A stretch of DNA of 7,617 bases from Desulfurococcales archaeon (GTDB lineage Archaea > Thermoproteota > Thermoprotei_A > Sulfolobales > NBVN01). Location: contig JALWQN010000039.1 in assembly GCA_027083115.1 (NCBI GenBank), forward strand, positions 1-7,617, in the 5' to 3' direction. The translations under genes were made by a program, and so were the position numbers. This document shows positions 1-6,322 of the stretch, piece after piece. The stretch's first letter is position 1. Each line of letters begins with the position of its first letter. The notes below the pieces were generated by a model that did not search any database, was not told the origin of the DNA, and saw nothing but the letters and a program-made list of their open reading frames with translations.

Positions 1-464
1 TCCCCGTGAATGTCCCTTAAAGCATCCACCATTTCTCCGGTCGTTAGACCCCATAAGTCCGCAGCATCCCTTAACTCTATGTGATCATCCTCAATCCATA
101 TGTAGGTGGGCTTACTTGCTCTCCCAATAATCACTATCTGATCGTAACCAGCATGCTTGAAGAGCGCTGCGAATTCTCCACCAGCGTTACCATCCCCCAA
201 AATCCCAGAGAGAGGAGAAAGAGTGGTTATTTCTGTCCTGCTGGTTTGATCTAAGGTGGTTCCTGCCAGAACACCATTAGCTAACATAACAACGTTCTCT
301 GGCGAGAAAGGATCTATCCCTGGCTTAACCATCTTGAAAAGTCTGTAGGAATTAAGGCCTCTCCCGCCTAAATACATTCTTGCCTCAGTCCCTTCGAGAG
401 GTTGAACAGAGATCTTCTCCCTGCTTAAATCAACGTATATTACTTTACCACCCCAACCATACAT
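1..464 (-). CDS. Aldehyde:ferredoxin oxidoreductase family protein, N-terminal part (truncated by window edge)
   Basis: The reverse strand reads 154 residues from an ATG at 464-462 with no stop before the left edge. The protein opens MYGWGGKVIYVDLSREK, followed by a MYLGGRGLNSYRLF stretch (about residues 30-43), SRTEITTLSPLSGILGDGNA (about 74-93), GGEFAALFKHAGYDQIVIIG and KPTYIWIED. This order is that of the N-terminal domain of tungsten-dependent aldehyde:ferredoxin oxidoreductases (AOR family), where GG-R-x-L and SPL-G-GD-N-x-GG lie near the bis-pterin tungsten cofactor. The family oxidises aldehydes to acids with ferredoxin in the cytoplasm. The cysteines for the 4Fe-4S cluster come later in the protein and are outside the window, so the subfamily (AOR, FOR, GAPOR, WOR) cannot be decided. 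The ATG is the only usable start: the frame upstream is open to 515 but has no ATG, GTG or TTG. It is divergent from the cobalamin operon and not evidently part of it. Confidence 0.93.
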   Translation of the reverse strand, partial: MYGWGGKVIYVDLSREKISVQPLEGTEARMYLGGRGLNSYRLFKMVKPGIDPFSPENVVMLANGVLAGTTLDQTSRTEITTLSPLSGILGDGNAGGEFAALFKHAGYDQIVIIGRASKPTYIWIEDDHIELRDAADLWGLTTGEMVDALRDIHG

Positions 465-490
465 AGTAACAACACCACAGCATCCTACGC

Positions 491-498
491 TATTTAAA
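491..498 (-). promoter_or_regulatory. Putative TATA box for the AOR-family gene
   Basis: On the minus strand this reads TTTAAATA, a good archaeal TATA box. Its centre is about 30 bases before the ATG at 464, so transcription should start about 4-7 bases before the start codon, giving an almost leaderless mRNA. This fits the lack of a clear Shine-Dalgarno sequence there. The site is inferred from sequence only. Confidence 0.6.
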
Positions 499-519
499 CC
501 GTTATTGTTATTTTAACGG
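499..519. promoter_or_regulatory. Inverted repeat in the divergent promoter, possible operator
   Basis: CCGTTA at 499-504 and TAACGG at 514-519 form a perfect 6-bp inverted repeat around a 9-base AT-rich spacer. The repeat lies directly upstream of the AOR TATA box, where the BRE and TFB contact would be, and about 30 bases upstream of the cobT TATA box. Centre-to-centre spacing is about 15 bases rather than one full helical turn. The position suits a regulator of the AOR gene, the operon or both, but a repeat this short can occur by chance in AT-rich DNA. Confidence 0.3.
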
Positions 520-549
520 GGTTATTTTATTCACAATTCACATAAACAA

Positions 550-556
550 TATAAAA
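550..556 (+). promoter_or_regulatory. Putative TATA box for the cobalamin operon
   Basis: TATAAAA lies about 42 bases before the GTG at 595, predicting a transcript start near 578-580 and a leader of about 16 bases. A second AT-rich candidate, AAATATTT at 585-592, would place the transcript start near 614 and would force use of an internal start of cobT (TTG 637 or ATG 667). The sequence alone does not choose between them. Confidence 0.5.
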
Positions 557-594
557 CGCATATCTATGCTTAAGGGAAATCAGAAAATATTTCT

Positions 595-1746
595 GTGGTA
601 TGCGAGACGGAGAACTTAAATTGCAATTTTACTGTATTGGATAGGATATCCAGTTTGATAGTACACATGCTTAATGAGGATGCAGGTAAAAAATTAGTGA
701 ACTACCTTAAATTCAGACCTTTGTTTCTGACATTTATTGGGTCAACCAAAACCTCCACGATTAAGGGAATAAGTATTGCGGGCTCAACACCAAATATGAC
801 ATTATATACGCCTGCTTTAGATGTTGAGTATATGGAGGTAGGGGAGCCTACAACATTGAAAGAAATACCAATAACCCCAGAAGGAATCCCCACACCAGCC
901 TTACTGACTAGGGCATTAATTCATGCCATGGATTTACCTCGCCTTATCGTTGATGCTGGATCTTATGTAGAGCCTAAGGTACCGCATATCATTTTACCTA
1001 GTAGGAGAGTTGGGGAAGTAATAAGCTCATGCAAAGCACTTCCTGAAGGTGTACCTGAAAACTTGTTTAACGAATCGAGAGCAATTGCTGAATCTATTGA
1101 TGGCTTAGCTGGAGCTTATGTGGTTGGGGAAAGCATGCCCGGAGGAACGACAACAGCATTAGGTATCCTCATCGCTTTAGGCTATGAAGCCTATGGATTA
1201 GTTAGTAGTGCAGGACCGAATAACCCACACAGGCTAAAGAGACGGATTATAGAGGCTTGCTTAAGAAGTAAGGTGTGTGACATACCAACCAAAGACGTTT
1301 TTAAGGCTGTCTCATGCTTAGGAGACCCACTGCATATATCTATAGCTGGCTTCGTCTACGAAGCCCTGCGAAGAAACCACCCTGTATTACTAGCTGGCGG
1401 GACTCAAATGGCTTCGGTTCTTGCGATCATTAAGGAAGTAGATAAGGACCTGCTCGCAAAAAATGTGGGGATAGGGACAACCAGATGGATAATTGAGGAT
1501 AAGTCCTCAGACATTGTGAGATTAGTTAAAATGATTGCTCCAGAAGTGCCAGTCATTGTCTATAACTATAATTTTTCAGAAGCTCCTTATGAAGGCCTTA
1601 AGTACTACGAGAGAGGGTACGTTAAGGAAGGCGTTGGTGCTGGTGGTATAGGAATAACTGCTTCAGCTATAGGCTTAACTGACTGGGAAATTTATGATGC
1701 AATCATTAAGGAGTACGAAAGAGTTAGAGGGTTGTTGAGGGTGTGA
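595..1746 (+). CDS. cobT: Archaeal CobT-like protein (nicotinate-nucleotide-dimethylbenzimidazole phosphoribosyltransferase family, UPF0284 type)
   Basis: The predicted role is transfer of ribose phosphate from nicotinate mononucleotide to the lower-ligand base, giving alpha-ribazole phosphate or an analogue. The 383-residue protein resembles the archaeal UPF0284 family throughout: IGSTKTSTIKGISIAGSTP (48-66), YTPALDVEYMEVG (71-83), GIPTPALLTRA (97-107), VDAGSYVEPKVP (119-130), GESMPGGTTTALG (178-190), SSAGPNNPH (204-212), LLAGGTQMASVLA (265-277) and KEGVGAGG (344-351). The last glycine-rich stretch with Glu345 recalls the GEGTGA segment that carries the catalytic Glu in bacterial CobT; this equivalence is inferred. 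First gene of the operon; its TGA overlaps the next start by 4 bases. The start is uncertain: GTG 595 is the longest reading, but no Shine-Dalgarno precedes it, and ATG 667 (residue 25) would give an N-terminus nearer to that of the Methanocaldococcus homologue as I recall it. The lower-ligand base cannot be read from the sequence. Confidence 0.9.
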   Translation: MVCETENLNCNFTVLDRISSLIVHMLNEDAGKKLVNYLKFRPLFLTFIGSTKTSTIKGISIAGSTPNMTLYTPALDVEYMEVGEPTTLKEIPITPEGIPTPALLTRALIHAMDLPRLIVDAGSYVEPKVPHIILPSRRVGEVISSCKALPEGVPENLFNESRAIAESIDGLAGAYVVGESMPGGTTTALGILIALGYEAYGLVSSAGPNNPHRLKRRIIEACLRSKVCDIPTKDVFKAVSCLGDPLHISIAGFVYEALRRNHPVLLAGGTQMASVLAIIKEVDKDLLAKNVGIGTTRWIIEDKSSDIVRLVKMIAPEVPVIVYNYNFSEAPYEGLKYYERGYVKEGVGAGGIGITASAIGLTDWEIYDAIIKEYERVRGLLRV

Positions 1747-2873
1747 CACCCTTGATTAAAACAGAAACACTAAGTAATGACTTAATTTTAGTATCCTTTA
1801 ACGAGGAATTAAGGGCTCTTTCATCAACGATTTATGGCGGGGGCTTCAGACGCCTTAAGTACGTTCTCTTTAAGAAAGTTAAGAGCAACTTCAGAGAAAC
1901 TCATCCAGAAAAATACGCTTCTAAGCTCGTTAATGAGGCTGGCCTTCCTCTAGATTTGACTGCAGTATTTCTGACTTCAACTAATCTGTTTAAGAACCAT
2001 ATACTTCTTAAGTCTGAGGGTCCTCCAGAAGAAGAGATTTTCCTAACTTTAGGATTAAGTCCTCCTGCATGTATTGATGCCTTAAATCCGATTGAGCCTG
2101 CCGGAACTATAAATATTATCCTGACAATAAATGATTGTTTATCTACGGAAGCAGTCATAGACCTAGTTATGTTACTTGGTGGCGTGAAGTCCGCTGTTTT
2201 TTCAGACCTAGGTATAGCTTGTGAGGGCTTTAAAAGGGCTTTCTCAACCGTAACAGACGCAGTAATAGTTGCTTATAGGTCTAGAGGCTGCACGCATAGA
2301 ATACGTTACGGGGGCCCATCCACAAATGTTGGTAAGGAAGCAGCTAAGCTCGTTTATAATGCAATAATGTATTTGGCTCAGAAGAACGTGGGACCAGATA
2401 ATATGCTTAAATACATAACTTCTTTCTCAAGCGACGAACTAGTGAACTTAGGTATGAAAATATATGAGAAAGCGCCAGTTCCAGGCATAAAAGAAAGAGC
2501 GGTTAAAGACTTAATAAGGAGAATACTCGGGAAAGTCTTAAAGGATCCCAACACATGGATGATCTTAAGGAGTGCTCAATCCATGTCTTTTTATGGAAAT
2601 GCAGGAACGATTCCTGGTTTGAGCAACCAAGAGTATTTTAGGGATTCCAAGAAGGTATTATCTGACGAGTTACTTGGTATTGCATTATCCATATACATTA
2701 ATGGTTGGAAAGGCATGTTCAATTACTACTGGATAGATAGATTAAAGGAGAATTTTGAGGAATTCAAGAACCTCCCCATGTTTATTGATGACGTTGTGGC
2801 GGCTTTAGTGGGCGGTATACTGAGTAAGGTATATGATGAGTTAATAACGGAGCGCGAAGAACGAGATGATTAA
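1743..2873 (+). CDS. cbiS: CbiS: adenosylcobinamide amidohydrolase (CbiZ) fused to alpha-ribazole-phosphate phosphatase (CobZ/PgpA-like)
   Basis: This is a two-domain protein of 376 residues. Residues about 12-213 are a CbiZ domain: STIYGGGFRR (28-37), HPEKYASKL (54-62), PPACIDALNPIEPAGTINII (107-126), TEAVIDLVMLLGGVKSAVFSDL (135-156), TVTDAVIVAY (169-178) and YGGPSTNVG (189-197). CbiZ removes the aminopropanol side chain of adenosylcobinamide to leave adenosylcobyric acid. Residues about 245-367 resemble archaeal CobZ/PgpA-type phosphatases: DELLGIALSIYINGWKGMFN (308-327), YYWIDRLK (328-335) and FIDDVVAALVGG (347-358). These remove phosphate from alpha-ribazole phosphate or the cobalamin phosphate. 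The same pairing is known as CbiS in Methanopyrus kandleri, shown to have both activities. The GTG at 1743 overlaps the cobT stop (GTGA), implying translational coupling; a TTG at 1752 is an alternative. It overlaps cobY by 8 bases. Acidic residues D308, E309, D349 and D350 are plausible metal ligands of the phosphatase (inference). Confidence 0.9.
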   Translation: MTPLIKTETLSNDLILVSFNEELRALSSTIYGGGFRRLKYVLFKKVKSNFRETHPEKYASKLVNEAGLPLDLTAVFLTSTNLFKNHILLKSEGPPEEEIFLTLGLSPPACIDALNPIEPAGTINIILTINDCLSTEAVIDLVMLLGGVKSAVFSDLGIACEGFKRAFSTVTDAVIVAYRSRGCTHRIRYGGPSTNVGKEAAKLVYNAIMYLAQKNVGPDNMLKYITSFSSDELVNLGMKIYEKAPVPGIKERAVKDLIRRILGKVLKDPNTWMILRSAQSMSFYGNAGTIPGLSNQEYFRDSKKVLSDELLGIALSIYINGWKGMFNYYWIDRLKENFEEFKNLPMFIDDVVAALVGGILSKVYDELITEREERDD

Positions 2874-3420
2874 GACACTAATAATGGCTGGTGGAGTAGG
2901 TTCCAGACTAGCATTACCTATTGTAGAGAAACCGCTGATTAGGGTATGTGGTCTCACCCTGATCGAGAGGGTTTCTCGTGTGGCGAGCCAAATAAGTGAT
3001 GAAGTAGTTATAGTTGCTTCAAAGTATACATTAAGAACTGCTGAATGGGCTCTTAATCAAGGCTATAAACTAATATTTACTGAGGGCATGAACTACCCTG
3101 AAGACCTGATGGAAGCCCTCAAAAAAATTGAACTGCCTGCCTTAATCCTTCCTGCTGATCTCCCCTTCATCACGAAGGAATTACTGGGATTTTTCTTAGA
3201 GGGTGCTTCAAAACGGAAGGAAGATATTATAACCTTGATAGTCGATAGGGATTGCTTCCCTAAAGGGTTAAGGAAGACTAAGTCTCCGGTAGGAATTTCT
3301 TTAATTAGGAGAAAAGGCTTAACATTTGGTAATATAATATTATGTAAATATCCAGAGCTTCTGGATATTGATACTCTTGAAGATTTTAAGGAAGCGTTTA
3401 GCTTGTGCTGGAGGTCTTAA
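2866..3420 (+). CDS. cobY: CobY: GTP:adenosylcobinamide-phosphate guanylyltransferase
   Basis: This 184-residue nucleotidyltransferase begins MIKTLIMAGGVGSRL, the glycine-rich GTP-binding loop of the NTP-transferase (GlmU/MobA-like) fold, and continues with EKPLIRVCG (21-29), DEVVIVAS (45-52), LPADLPFITKE (95-105, with a metal/nucleotide-binding Asp97), PVGISLI (141-147) and LLDIDTLEDF (165-174). Length and the terminal D-I-D-T motif match archaeal CobY, which replaces the bacterial kinase/guanylyltransferase CobU and makes adenosylcobinamide-GDP from adenosylcobinamide phosphate and GTP. It lacks the P-loop kinase domain of CobU, so the kinase step must be bypassed by CbiB delivering the phosphorylated product directly, as known in archaea. 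The ATG lies within the end of cbiS (8-base overlap) and has only a distant GGAG at 2849-2852, so translation is probably coupled. A general MobA-like transferase is the alternative, but the context favours CobY strongly. Confidence 0.92.
   Translation: MIKTLIMAGGVGSRLALPIVEKPLIRVCGLTLIERVSRVASQISDEVVIVASKYTLRTAEWALNQGYKLIFTEGMNYPEDLMEALKKIELPALILPADLPFITKELLGFFLEGASKRKEDIITLIVDRDCFPKGLRKTKSPVGISLIRRKGLTFGNIILCKYPELLDIDTLEDFKEAFSLCWRS
3410..3415 (+). promoter_or_regulatory. Shine-Dalgarno site deciding the cobD start
   Basis: GGAGGT lies inside the last codons of cobY, 7 bases before the ATG at 3423. It is the clearest ribosome binding site in the operon and supports ATG 3423 over the in-frame GTG at 3405, which would lie upstream of it. 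Confidence 0.75.
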
Positions 3421-3422
3421 AA

Positions 3423-4505
3423 ATGAATGAAGTGGTTCATGGAGGGTATTATGGAGGACTAACTGATGTAATTGACTTTAGCGTTAATTTAAACCCTCTC
3501 GGTACTCCAGGTGAGCTCACTAACGCAATTAAGACCTGCTTTAAGGAAGGAGTGCTTCAGAAGTACCCAGATTATAGATACACAGAATTAACTTCATCTA
3601 TTATCAGCTTTTACGATTTACATCAAGGAGACGTTATTCCTACAAACGGGGCTTCTGAAGGGATTAACGCTGTCTTATTTGCAATACGCCCGAAAGAGCT
3701 CTTGGTGATAGAGCCCACTTACGGAAACCATGTTTACTTATCTAAAGCGTTAGGTATTAATCTAAAACACTTTTTAATGTCTGAAGAAACAAGTAGGTTC
3801 ATCCTAGACATTCACGATTTAATTAGATCAGTGAAGAAACTCGGTAAAAAATCACTGATTTTGTGGACTAACCCCAATAACCCAACGGGTGCTTCATCAT
3901 CGAGTGATGATATACTGAGTCTCGCACTAGAGGTGCAGGATAAAGCCTACCTTTTGGTTGATGAAGCCTATGTAGAACTTAGCGGTATGACTGGATTACT
4001 TAATGTGGACGAGTTGCCTAACAACGTTGTTGTTATAAGGTCTTTCACAAAAACGTTCAGCTTACCAGGCCTTAGAATAGGGTTTATTTATTTAAGGAAT
4101 AAGGAGGAAGCCTTAAAGATAAAGTCGATTCTTCCTTCTTGGAATATTAATTCTCTTGCTGAATGCTCAATAAAGAGGGCCTTAAGTTATCATGAAAAGG
4201 AGCTGCATACATTCATTAGGCGTTCAGTTAAGGAGATTGCCAGATTAAGGACTGAGTTTGCAGACTTACTTAAATCTGTAGGCTTAAAGGTATTTAACTC
4301 AGTAACTAATTTTCTCTTAATTAAGCATGAAGGAATTCCCACTGAGTTACTCCATAATGAATTGTTGAAAAAATGTAGGATCTTCATAAGGCCTGCCAGC
4401 ACTTTCTATGGTTTGAATTCCTACTATAGCAGAGTATCTGTTAGGAATACAGCCGATAATTCATTACTGGTGAAATGCATTGAAAGGTGTTTTAAAGGTC
4501 TTTAA
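3423..4505 (+). CDS. cobD: CobD: PLP-dependent L-threonine-O-3-phosphate decarboxylase
   Basis: This is a fold-type I aminotransferase-like enzyme of 360 residues from the ATG at 3423. It starts MNEVVHGGYYGG and shows FSVNLNPLGTP (19-29), NGASEGINAV (75-84, phosphate contact), NPNNPTGAS (150-158), LVDEAYVEL (178-186, Asp180 for the PLP pyridine nitrogen), SFTKTFSLPGLRIGF (207-221, Lys210 the expected PLP lysine) and YYSRVSVRN (334-342, with the carboxylate-binding Arg). It should decarboxylate threonine phosphate to (R)-1-aminopropan-2-ol phosphate for CbiB. The same fold serves histidinol-phosphate aminotransferase (HisC), which sequence alone does not fully exclude; the operon decides for CobD. 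The start is set by GGAGGT at 3410-3415, 7 bases before the ATG, giving a 2-base gap after cobY; a GTG at 3405 would add six residues but ignores this site. I see no added C-terminal cysteine-rich domain of the kind found in some methanogen CobD proteins. Confidence 0.9.
   Translation: MNEVVHGGYYGGLTDVIDFSVNLNPLGTPGELTNAIKTCFKEGVLQKYPDYRYTELTSSIISFYDLHQGDVIPTNGASEGINAVLFAIRPKELLVIEPTYGNHVYLSKALGINLKHFLMSEETSRFILDIHDLIRSVKKLGKKSLILWTNPNNPTGASSSSDDILSLALEVQDKAYLLVDEAYVELSGMTGLLNVDELPNNVVVIRSFTKTFSLPGLRIGFIYLRNKEEALKIKSILPSWNINSLAECSIKRALSYHEKELHTFIRRSVKEIARLRTEFADLLKSVGLKVFNSVTNFLLIKHEGIPTELLHNELLKKCRIFIRPASTFYGLNSYYSRVSVRNTADNSLLVKCIERCFKGL
4469..4473 (+). promoter_or_regulatory. Shine-Dalgarno site supporting the TTG start of cobS
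   Basis: GGTGA, part of the AGGAGGTGATC complement of the 16S 3' end, lies within cobD, 6 bases before the TTG at 4480. The next in-frame stop upstream is TGA 4471-4473, so no earlier start exists. Confidence 0.55.
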
Positions 4506-5262
4506 AGAATTTCTTGCGTTAACCTCATTCCTTACAATCATTCCTGTTAGACTCAAAGGTGATTTGAAGGAAAGTGCTGAAGGCTTTTTCATGGTTCCTC
4601 TAATCGGCTTAATGGTTGGCGTAATTTCCAGCTTACCTGAAGTACTGCCTGAGAATACTATCCTAGTTAAAGGAGTACTAGTTACTTTACTTCTTTACAC
4701 TTTGTCTGGACTCATTCATCTGGACGGGTTTGCTGATTTTATTGACGCCTCATCAGCCAAAACAACAAAAGATAAAGCGCTGAAAATACTGAAGGAACCA
4801 TGGAGAGGAGCAAAGGCAATAAGTGCAACTATCTTGATTATTTTACTTACATACACAGGAGCAAGCGATCTATCTACCTACACTAGTGGAATGTATTTGA
4901 TAACAACCATAGCTATAGTTAATTACGAAAGCCTATTTCTTCTAGCAACACTCGCAAAACCCTCAACCTATGAAGGCTTAGGTAAACTATTTATTGAACA
5001 CTCCTCTAACAAAAAATCACGAATAAATAATACATTGGCTACCGTCCTAGCACTAACACCACTAGTCATTTATGGAGGGAGGGACGTGCTTATTGCTGTA
5101 ATAACGTCATTTAGTGTTATTGCAATAACGCTTCCTTACTCTTTAACTAGAGCATATAAAGTCCTTGGATTCGTTAATGGCGATGTTTTAGGGTACGAGC
5201 TTGAGGTCTCAAGAAGCTTGTCATTAGTAACAGTTTCCCTTGTATTAGGGTTTTTAAGATGA
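4480..5262 (+). CDS. cobS: CobS: adenosylcobinamide-GDP ribazoletransferase (cobalamin synthase)
   Basis: This 260-residue membrane protein joins adenosylcobinamide-GDP to alpha-ribazole (or its phosphate), the step that attaches the lower ligand. The hallmark is GLIHLDGFADFIDA (77-90), the H-x-D-G-x-x-D-x-x-D metal-binding motif of CobS. Near the start are FLTIIPV (17-23) and FFMVPLIGLMVG (36-47), and near the end GFVNGDVLGYELEVSR (230-245), the counterpart of the usual G-G-x-T-G-D-x-L-G-A segment with NGD in place of TGD. Hydrophobic segments lie at about 37-52, 63-80, 112-127, 138-158, 186-199, 202-219 and 246-258. Start is TTG, backed by GGTGA upstream; the next in-frame Met is residue 38, inside conserved sequence, so the TTG is very likely right. 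The gene overlaps cobD by 26 bases and cbiB by 4. Confidence 0.93.
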   Translation: MKGVLKVFKEFLALTSFLTIIPVRLKGDLKESAEGFFMVPLIGLMVGVISSLPEVLPENTILVKGVLVTLLLYTLSGLIHLDGFADFIDASSAKTTKDKALKILKEPWRGAKAISATILIILLTYTGASDLSTYTSGMYLITTIAIVNYESLFLLATLAKPSTYEGLGKLFIEHSSNKKSRINNTLATVLALTPLVIYGGRDVLIAVITSFSVIAITLPYSLTRAYKVLGFVNGDVLGYELEVSRSLSLVTVSLVLGFLR

Positions 5263-6227
5263 ACTCCACGCTTAATGATGTTTTCACTTCCTATGCTGTA
5301 CTCTCTCTTGCCCTAATTCTTGACGCTATTTACCCCTATCATAAGGGGATCCTGCTAAAAACTCATCCAGTACATACCTCTTTTTTCTTGGGTAAGAGAC
5401 TAATCAAGCCTTACGCTTCTCGTCTCTACGGCTTTCTATTATGGTTGATTGTGGTTTCCGCACATATTCTTCCTTTAGCCCTTATTCAGGTCTTCCTTCT
5501 TTACTACTGGAGCTCAAACCCAATCATATATTTAATTTATGTTTTATTTTTCTCTTACGTACTCAAAGTTAGTTTCTCGCTAAGGTTATTGATCTCTACA
5601 GGACTGAGAGTTCTTGAGAAAAGCCTTAAGGGTGAATGGATTGTTGTTCGTGAAGTTGTTCAAGGACTGGTGAGGAGAAATGTTTCAGCACTTAATAAGG
5701 GTGAAGTGCTTTCGGCATGCATAGAATCTTTAGCTGAAAGCTTGGTTGATGGTTTTGTTTCGCCTCTTTTTTATTTTCCTTTCTTCGGGCCATTAGGATC
5801 ATTACTGCAGAGAATCGTTAACACGCTTGATGGGTTAGTAGGCTTTAAAATCTCTGAACTAGTCGATATAGGTTGGTTTTCAGCTAAAGCAGACACAGTA
5901 ATTAATTACTTACCAGCCAGACTCACTGCTTTTTATATAGTCTTTTCTTCATTCTTATTGCATCTAGATTGGAGATCAAGCTTGAAAACCTGGTTAAGAG
6001 ACAGGAGAAAAACTGAAAGCGTTAACGCCGGTAATCCAATGTCAGCCATGGCAGGGGCACTGAAAGTAAAGTTAGTTAAGCTAACCTTCTATGAACTAGG
6101 AAATCAAGAGTGGAACCTTCCTGAACCAAGACATGTTGCACAAGCTATCAAGATACTGGAAGTCTCCGCCACAATACACTTACTATTGGTGATAGCATTA
6201 CTGCTGGCACTTATCCAGCTTCCCTAG
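5259..6227 (+). CDS. cbiB: CbiB: adenosylcobinamide-phosphate synthase
   Basis: This 322-residue membrane protein amidates adenosylcobyric acid with aminopropanol phosphate made by CobD. In order it shows LILDAIYPYHKG (19-30) and HPVHTSFFLGK (36-46), matching the usual D-x-x-x-x-x-HPV-x-x-x-G-K beginning; ACIESLAESLVDGFVSPLFY (153-172); RIVNTLDGLVGFK (185-197); GWFSAKADTVINYLPARLTA (205-224); and NAGNPMSAMAGALKV (256-270). These are the four conserved CbiB blocks. Where many relatives have A-R-L-D-D-V-x-N-Y, this one has A-K-A-D-T-V-I-N-Y, keeping only one of two acidic residues (comparison from memory). Hydrophobic segments lie at about 10-24, 57-81, 87-104, 218-234 and 303-320. The ATG shares ATGA with the cobS stop and has no Shine-Dalgarno of its own, so translation is probably coupled. 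It closes the operon and links salvage by CbiS to CobD and CobY. Confidence 0.93.
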   Translation: MNSTLNDVFTSYAVLSLALILDAIYPYHKGILLKTHPVHTSFFLGKRLIKPYASRLYGFLLWLIVVSAHILPLALIQVFLLYYWSSNPIIYLIYVLFFSYVLKVSFSLRLLISTGLRVLEKSLKGEWIVVREVVQGLVRRNVSALNKGEVLSACIESLAESLVDGFVSPLFYFPFFGPLGSLLQRIVNTLDGLVGFKISELVDIGWFSAKADTVINYLPARLTAFYIVFSSFLLHLDWRSSLKTWLRDRRKTESVNAGNPMSAMAGALKVKLVKLTFYELGNQEWNLPEPRHVAQAIKILEVSATIHLLLVIALLLALIQLP

Positions 6228-6251
6228 AGGATACATATTTTAAAAACTCTA
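6225..6251 (+). terminator. Weak candidate terminator after cbiB
   Basis: TAGAG (6225-6229, containing the cbiB stop) and CTCTA (6247-6251) could pair as a 5-bp stem around an AT-rich loop with a short T run at 6238-6241. Archaeal termination depends mainly on T-rich stretches and none here is long, so this is only the best candidate for the operon end. Confidence 0.2.
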
Positions 6252-6322
6252 AGTTTCTGCAAAATAATGTTTAAATATATTTGTGTTAAGGGATTTTATT
6301 ACCTGAGACTAGATGCTTATAG
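6228..6322. other. AT-rich spacer between cbiB and the FrhB-like remnant
   Basis: I find no open frame with a plausible start here. A TATA-like TTTAAATATA lies at 6270-6279, but nothing intact follows it. In the frame of the downstream pseudogene the stretch 6290-6319 (GILLPETRCL) may be further decayed coding sequence, with stops at 6272, 6287 and 6320. Confidence 0.4.

Noticed and set aside
465..594. A cobalamin riboswitch upstream of the operon.
   Set aside because: The predicted leader is only about 16 bases and contains no B12-box-like sequence; this riboswitch class is bacterial.
702..893. Minus-strand open frame of 63 residues inside cobT.
   Set aside because: It lies opposite strongly conserved cobT sequence and resembles no protein; it is a shadow. 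The same applies to minus-strand frames at 1901-2158 and 4190-4402.
3405..3422. GTG 3405 as the start of cobD.
   Set aside because: It precedes the GGAGGT site that serves ATG 3423, and the six added residues (MLEVLK) are only the read-through of cobY's end and the ribosome site.
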